From NCBI GenBank assembly GCA_963737015.1, contig CAVTQZ010000003.1, forward strand, positions 1 through 64,000: 64,000 nucleotides of DNA, read 5' to 3'. The position numbers and the translations under genes are program-made. Below, piece after piece: positions 45,213 through 53,005 of the stretch. How positions within the stretch are numbered: the first letter of the stretch is position 1; the number at the start of each line of letters is the position of its first letter. The stretch comes from CAVTQZ01 sp963737015 (lineage in GTDB: Bacteria; Actinomycetota; Acidimicrobiia; Acidimicrobiales; UBA8190). The notes under the pieces were generated by a model, which saw nothing but the letters and a program-made list of their open reading frames with translations, was not told the origin of the DNA and ran no database searches.

Positions 45213-46934
45213 CTACATCTGATCCGGCGCCTCGATTCCCAGCAGCCCTAGCCCACGTTCGAGCACGCGCGCCGTCAGGTCGCACAGAAGAAGTCTCGAG
45301 TCGCGTACTTCACCTTCCGACTGGAGCACAGGGCACGTCTCGTAGAAGGTCGTGAACCGGGTGGAGAGCTCGAAGAGGTACGAGCAGAGCCGGCTCGCCG
45401 CCCACTGGTCGACACTCGCCTCCACCGCCTCCCGAAAACCGAGGAGGCAAAGCGCGAGCGAACGCTCCGGCGCCTCACGGAGAAGGGGGGAAGCCGCGGC
45501 AGGTGCGGCGCTCAGGTTGCCGCGACGGAAGATGGACCTGATCCGCGCGTGCGCGTACTGCAGGTACGGGCCGGTGTTGCCTTCGAATGCGAGCATCCGA
45601 TCGAGGTCGAAGACGTAGTCGCGGTTGCGCTCGGTCGATAGGTCCGCGTACTTGACCGCGCCGATCCCGAGCTCCCGCGCCACGGCGTCACGAGCGGTAC
45701 GTTCCATGTCGGGGTCTCGTTGTCTGATCGCGTCTCCGGCGCGTTCCACAGCCTCGTCGAGCAGGTCCACCAACTTGACAGGGGCTCCCGATCGGCTGCG
45801 CAGCTTCTTGCGGTCCGTCCCGAGCACGTGGCCGTGCGCGACATGGACCGCCGTCACCTCGTTCGGCAACCACCCGGCCATCCGTGCGACCTCGAAGCAC
45901 ATCGCAAGGTGTTGAGCCTGCTCGACTCCGACCACGTAGAGGATGCACTGGGCGCCCAATCGTGCCACCCTGTCGCGGATGGCGGCCAGGTCCGTCGATG
46001 CATAGCCGAAGCCTTCGTCGGACTTCTGCACGATCAGGGGTAAGGGATCCCCGCTGCGATTGGTGAAGCCCGGCGGATAGACGCACAGCGCACCGTCGCT
46101 CTCGACGAGGAGACCCTTCTCGTCGAGGTCACGGACGATTTCCGGCAACATGTCGTTGTAGAAGCTCTCGGGAACGATGTCATCGTCAGTGAGGAGTACG
46201 CCGAGCTTCGCGTAGATGTCCTCGAAGTAGTCGACACTTCGTTCCACGAGGATCCGCCAGAGCCGGAGAGTCTCTGGATCGCCCGACTGGAGGAGGACCA
46301 CCCTGCGGCGGCTGCGCTCACGAAACGCGTCGTCCGCGTCGAACGAGACGCGCGCCTCGCGGTAGAAGGCGTCGAGGTCGCCGACGGAGAGCTCGTGGAC
46401 CGCCTTCTCCTCGCCGATGTCGAGAAGATGCTCGATCAGCATCCCGAACGGAGTGCCCCAGTCTCCGATGTGGTTCTCCCGGACGACACGGTGGCCGCAG
46501 AAGTCGAGGATCCTGCACAGCGAGTCCCCGATGATCGTCGAGCGCAGGTGTCCTACGTGCATCTCCTTGGCGACGTTCGGGGCCGAGTAGTCGACCACCG
46601 CGACCATCGGCACCTCGGCGAGAGGGACTCCGAGGCGGACGTGCGAAGACATCTCCGCCACACGCACCGATATGGCCGAGTTGGCGAGCGTGAGGTTGAT
46701 GAAACCCGGCCCACTCACCTCGACCGCGTCACAGATCTCGTCCAAGCCGGCCGCCGACGCGATCTCACTCGCGAGCTCCCTCGGGTTGCGGCCCAGACGC
46801 TTTGCGAGAGGAAGCACCCCGTTCACCTGGTAATCCGCCCTCTCCGAGCCGCGAAGCACGGGGTCGGCACCGGATTGGACGGAATCGAATGCCGCCTGAA
46901 GCTTGGTGAGGAGCACACCCCTCAGATCGTCCAT
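45213..46934 (-). CDS. argS: arginyl-tRNA synthetase
   Basis: A 573-residue class I synthetase. It contains the N-terminal Arg-tRNA domain (SEIASAAGLDEICDAVEVSG), the HIGH motif as HVGHLRSTIIGD, and GTPFGMLIEHLLDIGEEKAV. The KMSKS region has DRKKLRSRSGAPVKLVDLLD in its place, and a C-terminal anticodon-binding DALR domain. An alternative ATG five codons upstream exists. The start is only about 40 bases from the divergent histone-deacetylase-like gene. In many actinobacteria argS precedes lysA; here it lies 42 kb away. Confidence 0.93.
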   Translation of the reverse strand: MDDLRGVLLTKLQAAFDSVQSGADPVLRGSERADYQVNGVLPLAKRLGRNPRELASEIASAAGLDEICDAVEVSGPGFINLTLANSAISVRVAEMSSHVRLGVPLAEVPMVAVVDYSAPNVAKEMHVGHLRSTIIGDSLCRILDFCGHRVVRENHIGDWGTPFGMLIEHLLDIGEEKAVHELSVGDLDAFYREARVSFDADDAFRERSRRRVVLLQSGDPETLRLWRILVERSVDYFEDIYAKLGVLLTDDDIVPESFYNDMLPEIVRDLDEKGLLVESDGALCVYPPGFTNRSGDPLPLIVQKSDEGFGYASTDLAAIRDRVARLGAQCILYVVGVEQAQHLAMCFEVARMAGWLPNEVTAVHVAHGHVLGTDRKKLRSRSGAPVKLVDLLDEAVERAGDAIRQRDPDMERTARDAVARELGIGAVKYADLSTERNRDYVFDLDRMLAFEGNTGPYLQYAHARIRSIFRRGNLSAAPAAASPLLREAPERSLALCLLGFREAVEASVDQWAASRLCSYLFELSTRFTTFYETCPVLQSEGEVRDSRLLLCDLTARVLERGLGLLGIEAPDQM

Positions 46935-46975
46935 GTTCCATATTCCCATCTCGAAGCAGGCCGTAGCCTTTGAAC

Positions 46976-47977
46976 ATGCTCCTCGTCGCTGCGTCTCCGG
47001 AGCTCGACCACCACGACGTGAGTGCCGGCCATCCAGAACGAAAAGCACGCGTCGGCGCAGCTCTCGACGGAATCGCCGAAGCGGGCCTCGAGGACGCGGT
47101 GATCCGGCTGGATCCGCGGCGTGCAACCGAGAGCGAGCTCACGTTGGTGCATCCGAAGCCCCACCTCGATGCTCTTCGCCAATTCTGCGAATCAGGGGGT
47201 GGACACCTCGATCCCGACACGGTCGCGGCTGCCGGATCTTGGGATACGGCTCTTCTCTCAGCGGGCGCCGTGCTCGAGGCCACCGACGCGCTCGAAGAGG
47301 GAAGGGGGGAGGTTGCCTTCGTCTGTGAGCGACCCCCGGGCCACCACGCGACCGCTGGACGGGCGATGGGCTTCTGCCTGCTGAACAACATCGCCGTCGG
47401 TGCTGCGAACCTGGCCAACCGGGGCGAGCGCGTCCTCGTCGTCGACTGGGACGTCCATCACGGAAACGGAACACAGGACATCTTCTGGGACGATCCACGG
47501 GTCATGTACGTATCGACCCACCAATGGCCGCTTTATCCCGGTACCGGACGTGCAGATGAGACAGGAGGCGCTGGCGCAGCAGGGAAGACCGTGAACGTCC
47601 CGCTCCCGCCGGGCGCAACGGGTGACGTCCTGTTGGAGGCGATGGACGATCTCGTCGCCCCTTTGGTCGAGGGGTTCGCACCTTCGTGGGTCCTCGTCTC
47701 TGCGGGGTTCGACGCGCACCGTGCCGACATGCTCGCCAACCTCTCTTTGAGCGCCGGAGACTTCGCCGATCTGGCGGCGAGGGTGAGACGCTTCGTACCA
47801 GGCCCGGGGCGCCTCGTATTCGTGCTCGAAGGTGGTTATGACCTGGACGCGCTCAGGTTGTCGGTCGGGGCGACCCTCTCCTCCGCACTCGGGGAGCGCT
47901 TCCGACCCGAGCCAGCTTCCTGCGGAGGGCCTGGTGCCGATTCTGTGGCGGCGACGCGCCGGTTCCACGAACTCTGA
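46976..47977 (+). CDS. histone deacetylase family (acetoin-utilisation/APAH-like) hydrolase
   Basis: A 333-residue zinc hydrolase of the class II HDAC/APAH group. Visible are HPERKARVGAALDGIAEAG, ERPPGHHATAGRAMGFCLLN, and VDWDVHHGNGTQDIFWDD (Asp and His zinc ligands). PLYPGTG and VSAGFDAHRADMLANL follow, with LEGGYDLDALRLSV near the end. Bacterial members deacetylate polyamines or proteins; target unknown. TTG at 46970 is an alternative start. Confidence 0.87.
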   Translation: MLLVAASPELDHHDVSAGHPERKARVGAALDGIAEAGLEDAVIRLDPRRATESELTLVHPKPHLDALRQFCESGGGHLDPDTVAAAGSWDTALLSAGAVLEATDALEEGRGEVAFVCERPPGHHATAGRAMGFCLLNNIAVGAANLANRGERVLVVDWDVHHGNGTQDIFWDDPRVMYVSTHQWPLYPGTGRADETGGAGAAGKTVNVPLPPGATGDVLLEAMDDLVAPLVEGFAPSWVLVSAGFDAHRADMLANLSLSAGDFADLAARVRRFVPGPGRLVFVLEGGYDLDALRLSVGATLSSALGERFRPEPASCGGPGADSVAATRRFHEL

Positions 47978-47991
47978 GAGGCTGCCTCACC

Positions 47992-48012
47992 GCACGGACT
48001 CTCAATCCGTGC
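47992..48012 (+). terminator. possible shared hairpin between converging genes
   Basis: GCACGGA pairs with TCCGTGC round a CTCTCAA loop, which also holds the stop codon of the following minus-strand gene. No T-run is seen, so it may be a weak terminator. Confidence 0.35.
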
Positions 48013-48487
48013 CGCGCACCTTCCGCATCTTGCGAAGGCCCGAGTTCACCGAGTTGGTTATGAGCCTGTCGTTGCCAGCGGATATGAAACGGTGGACGCG
48101 TCGCTCGAGCAACACGCGCATCACCGGGTTGAAAGCGTGGTACGTCTCGGTGAAGTGGATCCGCGTCCTGTTCCCAGTCAGGTCCTCGAGCCGCGTCCAG
48201 CCTTCCGCGCGGGACCAAAGGGGCTTTCCGATCGCGTCGTAACGCCAGGATTCGAACGGCTTCACCTGTGTGAGCCACTCCCAGGAATGTCCAACTCCCC
48301 CGCTCAGGAGGTACCGGGGCACCTTGAAGGTGCAGTGACGAATCAGTCCCTCGCCGATCTCGTCGCCCGGATGGAGGATCTCGATTCGCACGCCGTCGTG
48401 CTCGGGGCGTTCGCCGCGGTACCAGAAAAGCTGCCACACGTCCTTTGGTGGCCCGTCGACGACCACCGAATAGCTGTGCTTCACCAC
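48002..48487 (-). CDS. SRPBCC-family protein (polyketide cyclase/START-like)
   Basis: A 161-residue SRPBCC fold: HSYSVVVDGPPKDVWQLFWY, EILHPGDEIGEGLIRHCTF, and SRAEGWTRLEDLTGNRTRIH, ending with a helical C-terminus. The family binds hydrophobic ligands. The GTG start overlaps the end of the nitroreductase gene by seven bases, so the two are coupled in a small operon with an L,D-transpeptidase gene. Confidence 0.78.
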   Translation of the reverse strand: MVKHSYSVVVDGPPKDVWQLFWYRGERPEHDGVRIEILHPGDEIGEGLIRHCTFKVPRYLLSGGVGHSWEWLTQVKPFESWRYDAIGKPLWSRAEGWTRLEDLTGNRTRIHFTETYHAFNPVMRVLLERRVHRFISAGNDRLITNSVNSGLRKMRKVRGTD

Positions 48488-49080
48488 GGCGAACCGAACG
48501 TCTCCCTATGAACCTTGCGCTCGAGACCCTCCCGTCTGGGCGGAGCCAGAGGACGCGCCGGAAACCCGAGTGGCACCACCGCCATCGGACGCACGTGGAA
48601 CGGAAACGAGACCACTCGAGCGAGGTCGTCACCGAAGACGAGAGGCAACGTGGTCAGTGCTGAGCCGAGACCCACCGCGCCCGCGGCCAGGAGGAGGTTC
48701 TGCACCGCCGGGAAGATCGACGCTTCGAGCACGCGACGATCCGCGCGCTCAGTATCCCCGCCTACGACGATCATCACCGGCGCTTGCGCCACGGAGCCTT
48801 TCGCACCACGATCGACGTCGCTGAGAAGAGTCGCAGAAAGCCTGCTCTCGGAGTACGCACGTCCCCCGGATTCCCACGCCCTGCGCGTCAGCTCGCCGAT
48901 GGTGGCGCGCCGCGCATCGTCTCTGACCACCACGAACACCCACGGCTGACGGTTCTCTGCACTCGGGGCAAAGGTCGCGGCCTCGAGGACCTTGGAAACT
49001 AGCGAGTCGTGTACCGGATCGGGCTTGAAAGTCCTGCAGGCGCGTTGGTGATGTACGAGCTCGAAGAAATCCGCGCTCAC
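48481..49080 (-). CDS. nitroreductase-family flavoprotein
   Basis: A 199-residue FMN-dependent reductase. It has the N-terminal phosphate-binding pattern HHQRACRTFKPDPV, then LEAATFAPSAENRQPWVFVV and VQNLLLAAGAVGLGSALTTL. The GTG start overlaps the stop of the L,D-transpeptidase gene (GTGA), so the longer upstream frame was rejected. Substrates may be nitro compounds, quinones or flavin; not knowable here. Confidence 0.83.
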   Translation of the reverse strand: MSADFFELVHHQRACRTFKPDPVHDSLVSKVLEAATFAPSAENRQPWVFVVVRDDARRATIGELTRRAWESGGRAYSESRLSATLLSDVDRGAKGSVAQAPVMIVVGGDTERADRRVLEASIFPAVQNLLLAAGAVGLGSALTTLPLVFGDDLARVVSFPFHVRPMAVVPLGFPARPLAPPRREGLERKVHRETFGSPW

Positions 49081-49949
49081 CCGATACCCATTTTGATGAG
49101 CGGTCCCTGAGAAGGGTCGAGCCAGCGAAGGACCTGGAGCAACTCGTCCTGCGGCAGGGACACGCAGCCGACGGTGGGGACGCCAGTGGACACGTGCAGG
49201 AAAATGGCGCTCCCGTCGCCGGGCACAACGGGGCTCATGTTGTATGCAATGACGGCCCCGTAGTCGTACGAGGGCTCGTCGAGCATCGGTTCGGGATTGG
49301 CCCCCGCCGCCGCCGTCCCCTGCGTGCTCTCGTCGATCCACTGGTTGTAATTGGAGCTGTTCGGGTCATCGTCCCAGACGTCCGAGCTCGTCGCCTGACG
49401 CACCGGAAACTTGAAGCCTCCGGGATTCGAGAGGTCCTCGAAGAAAAAGGTGAAACCATAGGTTCCCGACGGTGTTCGGCCGTCACCCTCCTTCTTCTGC
49501 CCCGGTGGAGCAAAGCCACTTTTGCCTATCTCCGCCTGCCACGGACCCAAGACCGGTTGCCAGCCCCCCGCCGTGTTGCGCTGATACGCCTCGAAGGTCG
49601 CGACGGTCTGGCCGTACGCCGAAGCTGTGACCGTTATCAACTGGCCCCCCGAGCTCGCGGCGGCACCGGTCACAGGTGAAGCAGCCGGCCGCGGTTGGGT
49701 CGTGGTCGGATGAGGAGCTGTCGTGGTCGGGGCCGGCGCGGTCGTGGTGGTGGTCGGTGGCGCGGTCGTGGACGTCGACGTACCGTCTGAGCCGTTCGTG
49801 GCGGCGGTGGCAGGCTTGACGGCATTCCGACGCGTATCGGCATTGCGAGACCCGGAGCTGCACGCGGTGAGCGCTAGACCTGAAGCGCAGAAGACTACGA
49901 CTAGGGGGCGCCCACGCTCGCGAGCCGTACGGATTGCGCGGCGCACCAT
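49077..49949 (-). CDS. L,D-transpeptidase-like (YkuD) lipoprotein
   Basis: A 290-residue exported enzyme. The signal has Arg-rich n-region MVRRAIRTARERGR, a hydrophobic core, and lipobox LTAC with Cys30. A Thr/Pro-rich linker (about residues 45-80) precedes the catalytic domain, with His252 and Cys262 in HVSTGVPTVGCVSLP. YkuD enzymes cross-link peptidoglycan with 3-3 bonds, or remodel lipid and protein attachment. The 5' end overlaps the divergent M15-peptidase gene. It starts an operon with nitroreductase and SRPBCC genes. Confidence 0.85.
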   Translation of the reverse strand: MVRRAIRTARERGRPLVVVFCASGLALTACSSGSRNADTRRNAVKPATAATNGSDGTSTSTTAPPTTTTTAPAPTTTAPHPTTTQPRPAASPVTGAAASSGGQLITVTASAYGQTVATFEAYQRNTAGGWQPVLGPWQAEIGKSGFAPPGQKKEGDGRTPSGTYGFTFFFEDLSNPGGFKFPVRQATSSDVWDDDPNSSNYNQWIDESTQGTAAAGANPEPMLDEPSYDYGAVIAYNMSPVVPGDGSAIFLHVSTGVPTVGCVSLPQDELLQVLRWLDPSQGPLIKMGIG

Positions 49950-50712
49950 CAGCCTGCTCGGGGCGTCCTGCTTCGTGCTGTGTGCCTTCCTCACCGCATG
50001 CACCTCCGCACAAGGACACCGCGGTGGCGCGACGGGGAACACTCCGAATACGTCCACGTCCGCTTCGCGTGTGTCCACCACAATGCCCTCATCGTCTCCT
50101 CGAATCACGAATGGTCCACCGCCGGCCACCGCAACAACTCAGCCCCCGTTCACCGAAAGCATCTCTGCGGTAACAGCCCCGGACCTCCCTTACACGTACC
50201 ACTCAGGATGTCCCGTCGGCCCTTCGCAGCTTCGGATGCTCCACATGAGCTACTGGGGCTTCGACGGCGAGCCCCACAACGGGACCATGGTCGTGCACTC
50301 GTCGGTCACATCTGCCGTCATCAACGTGTTCGCCAAACTTTACGCTGAACACTTCCCCATCCGTGAGATGGTGCCTGAGGATGCGTTCGGTGGAAGCGAC
50401 CCCGCATCGATGGCGGCTGACAATACGTCTGGCTTCAACTGCCGTTACGCGGTAGCTCCGGGCCCGCCGCAGTGGTCTGCGCACGCCTACGGGGAAGCCA
50501 TAGACGTAGACCCGGTCGAGAACCCGTACCTCGAAGGCTCCGTATGGGCTCCACCTGCGGGCCGGGCGTTCACAGACCGGTCGAACGTGCGACCCGGGAT
50601 GGCGGTGCCCGGCGGAGAGTTGGTCGAGGCTTTCGCGTCCGTCGGATGGAAATGGGGCGGAAGGTGGAGCGCGAGCCCCGACTACCAACACTTCTCTGCG
50701 AACGGGGGCTGA
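49867..50712 (+). CDS. M15 family D-Ala-D-Ala carboxypeptidase-like lipoprotein
   Basis: A 281-residue exported peptidase. The GTG start (SARPEAQKTTTRG) gives an Arg-rich n-region, a hydrophobic stretch ISLLGASCFVLCA and lipobox LTAC with Cys45. No other plausible start exists before the signal. The catalytic region has zinc-binding patterns WSAHAYGEAIDVDPVENPYL and YQHFS. These resemble VanY/M15 peptidases that trim muropeptides. It is encoded divergently from the L,D-transpeptidase, and their first 83 bases overlap. Confidence 0.75.
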   Translation: MSARPEAQKTTTRGRPRSRAVRIARRTISLLGASCFVLCAFLTACTSAQGHRGGATGNTPNTSTSASRVSTTMPSSSPRITNGPPPATATTQPPFTESISAVTAPDLPYTYHSGCPVGPSQLRMLHMSYWGFDGEPHNGTMVVHSSVTSAVINVFAKLYAEHFPIREMVPEDAFGGSDPASMAADNTSGFNCRYAVAPGPPQWSAHAYGEAIDVDPVENPYLEGSVWAPPAGRAFTDRSNVRPGMAVPGGELVEAFASVGWKWGGRWSASPDYQHFSANGG

Positions 50713-50723
50713 TCGGGTACGCG

Positions 50724-50753
50724 CCTGCTACTGGTCGCACCTGCTACTGGTCG
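50724..50753 (+). repeat. tandem duplication of 16-base unit at a gene tail
   Basis: CCTGCTACTGGTCG occurs twice, 16 bases apart. The right copy encodes the last codons and stop (TAG) of the minus-strand gene at 50744-51490; the left copy lies just past it. A small slippage event is the simplest explanation. Confidence 0.6.
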
Positions 50754-51490
50754 AACCAGTCCCACTTCCAGGGAACGATCGCTTCGAAGGGTCCGGCGAA
50801 TGCGAGGTGGGGCGAGGTTCCCCATAAGTCGCGAACCGTCTCCCCGAGGTCACGCGAGATTTCGAGCGGTGGTTCGTCGAGGTAACAGATCGTCAGATCC
50901 AGTTCGCCTGCGCCCGATCCTCGTGGATCCGTCCCGAGTGGACTGAAGCTCCACACGCCGGCCACGCCTGTTTGGTCGAGCAGCCGCTCGATCCGCGTTA
51001 GTTCGCTTTCCGCCGCCGTCCCCCCCTGCGAACCGTCGGATGCACTCGGCTCTCGTGCACGCTCCACGATCGCGAAGACGCCCAGGTTGGGACGAAAGGG
51101 GACCGCTTGGTCCGATACGAGAGTTCGTGGCGCCGCGCGCCTCGCCCGCACACGGAACGGCCCCGAGAGCAGCGAACGGCGGTGCTCGTAGAAGCGGCCG
51201 GCGCGAGCCAAGGACTTGCCGAGCTCGAAGAAGCTCTTGACCGTCTCGTCGACAGGCTCGGACATGAGGTAGAGGGTCAGATAGTCCGAGGCGGCGAGGG
51301 CGGCGGCGTCGAATACCCGCGCCTTCCTGCACGCCGGAGTGCTCACCCACCGCTCGCCGAGCACGACACCTGGGATTCCGTACTGCTCCGGCATGTGGTC
51401 GAGCTGATGCCACTCGTTGTAAGCGCGGTGGTCGCCTGAATCTGTGACCCGGCTGAAAGAGAAGAACCCGATCTCGACCGGCGCGCTCAC
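50744..51490 (-). CDS. conserved hypothetical protein, possible dimeric alpha-beta barrel
   Basis: A 248-residue protein from GTG. Two weakly repeated halves contain EIGFFSFSRVTDSGDHRAYN, DHMPEQYGIP, FDAAALAASDYLTLYL and, in the second half, VWSFSPLGTDPRG, LDLTICYLDEPPLEISRDLG. The first half resembles EthD/dimeric alpha-beta barrel proteins. Function unknown. It converges on the M15 peptidase gene, and its start lies about 30 bases from the divergent propeller gene. Confidence 0.6.
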   Translation of the reverse strand: MSAPVEIGFFSFSRVTDSGDHRAYNEWHQLDHMPEQYGIPGVVLGERWVSTPACRKARVFDAAALAASDYLTLYLMSEPVDETVKSFFELGKSLARAGRFYEHRRSLLSGPFRVRARRAAPRTLVSDQAVPFRPNLGVFAIVERAREPSASDGSQGGTAAESELTRIERLLDQTGVAGVWSFSPLGTDPRGSGAGELDLTICYLDEPPLEISRDLGETVRDLWGTSPHLAFAGPFEAIVPWKWDWFDQ

Positions 51491-51518
51491 GACCTGCAGT
51501 CCATCACGACAAGATGAG

Positions 51519-52961
51519 GTGGTGGCAAGAAGAGCAGTAACTCCCCTGATCCCGGTTCTCGTCCTGGTAGGCCTTCTCGGTGCCTGCTCGACCTCGTCCT
51601 CGCAACGTGAGGCTCGATCGGCGAGCACCACGACACCGGGCGTCGGACACACAGCGACCACGTCGACGACCGCGGTGACTCCAACGACTTCGTGGACCAC
51701 CTATGGCGGCAATTACGCACGCACCTCGCTGGACGCCACGGACCCAGCTCGTACGACCGCCCCGGCCGAGGCGTGGAAATCGCAAGCGCTCGACGGCGCC
51801 GTCTACGGCGAGCCTCTCGTATTCGGCGGTGACGTCTTCGTCGCCACCGAGAACGACACCGTCTACGGCTTTTCGGCCTCGACCGGTGCGCCTGTTTGGG
51901 CGCCCGACCATCTGGCGAGCCCCGCTCCCTCCGGTGACCTGCCGTGCGGCGACATCACGCCGACAGTGGGGATCACCTCGACGATGGTGATCGACCCGAC
52001 GAGCGGCACGCTCTTCGCGTCCGGCGCGACGCTCTCGGGCTCGGCGGTGCGCCACTTCCTGTACGCGATAAAAGCCTCGACCGGGAAGGTCCTGTGGTCC
52101 CGCGACATCGATCAGTCCTGGGACAGCGCCGCAGAGCTCCAGAGGATCTCTCTCGGCATTACGGACGGTTACGTGCTCGTCGGCTTCGGCGGGAACTTCG
52201 GCGATTGCGGCGATTACAACGGCTGGGTGCTCGGGATCCCCGAGTCAGGGTCGGGGCCGAGCCTGTCCTACAAGGTGCCGACCGCGCGTGAGGGTGCGAT
52301 TTGGGCTCCCGGGGGCGTGACGGTCGACTCCTCGGGCGACGTCTTCGTCGCCACCGGCAACGGCAGCGCCCAAGCGGGACAGGCCTTCGACCACGGCGAC
52401 ACGGTGATCGAGCTGTCACCTCAACTGCACGAGCTCGGCTACTTCGCACCGTCGAACTGGGCGCAGGACAACGGCGACGACGGAGATCTCGGATCGACCT
52501 CTCCCGTCCTCCTCGGGAACGGAGACCTCTTCATCGTCGGGAAGGAGCAGACGGCTTACCTCTTGAGGTCGTCCTTGCTCGGGGGGATCGGGGGACAGGT
52601 TGCTTCGCTTCCCCTTTGCTCATCCAAAGGAGCGAGCGCCTATGAGGCGCCCGACGTCTACGTGGTCTGCGACAGTGCCGGCCGTATCACGCAGGTCCAG
52701 GTCGGTCCCGGCGACTCCCTCCACCAGGGGTGGTCATGGAGCTCCCCGTCGGGCGATGCGAGCTCGCCGACGATCGCCGAGGGCGTCCTGTGGACGGTCG
52801 ACCTGAGAGCGTCAGTGCTCTACGGAATCGACCTCGGGACGGGCGCCACCCGATTCTCGGTACGACTCGGGGTCGGTACCCTCGAGCACTTCGTCGCTCC
52901 GAGCGCCGCCATGGGCATGCTCTTCGTCGCGGGGACGGGTGGAGTGGAGGCCTTGCATTGA
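51519..52961 (+). CDS. PQQ-type beta-propeller lipoprotein
   Basis: A 480-residue exported protein with lipobox LGAC (Cys23) after a hydrophobic signal. The rest forms WD/PQQ-like blades: TTYGGNYARTSLDATD is approximated by TWTTYGGNYARTSLD at the start, then FGGDVFVATENDTVYGFSAS, FLYAIKASTGKVLWSRDID, GGVTVDSSGDVFVATGNGSA. It probably works as a binding or scaffold domain rather than a quinoprotein dehydrogenase, because the catalytic helix and ligand Cys pair of those enzymes are not seen. The exact GTG start is uncertain by one codon. Confidence 0.75.
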   Translation: MVARRAVTPLIPVLVLVGLLGACSTSSSQREARSASTTTPGVGHTATTSTTAVTPTTSWTTYGGNYARTSLDATDPARTTAPAEAWKSQALDGAVYGEPLVFGGDVFVATENDTVYGFSASTGAPVWAPDHLASPAPSGDLPCGDITPTVGITSTMVIDPTSGTLFASGATLSGSAVRHFLYAIKASTGKVLWSRDIDQSWDSAAELQRISLGITDGYVLVGFGGNFGDCGDYNGWVLGIPESGSGPSLSYKVPTAREGAIWAPGGVTVDSSGDVFVATGNGSAQAGQAFDHGDTVIELSPQLHELGYFAPSNWAQDNGDDGDLGSTSPVLLGNGDLFIVGKEQTAYLLRSSLLGGIGGQVASLPLCSSKGASAYEAPDVYVVCDSAGRITQVQVGPGDSLHQGWSWSSPSGDASSPTIAEGVLWTVDLRASVLYGIDLGTGATRFSVRLGVGTLEHFVAPSAAMGMLFVAGTGGVEALH

Positions 52962-53005
52962 CCGGGGCCGTGCCCCTCCCCCGTCACCGGGGCCAGAATG
53001 GACCC

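Noticed and set aside
47991..48012. A tRNA-like anticodon stem-loop (CACGGACTCTCAATCCGTG)
   Set aside because: The stem and CTCTCAA loop look like an anticodon arm, but there are no matching D, T or acceptor arms around it, and the sequence overlaps a coding gene end.
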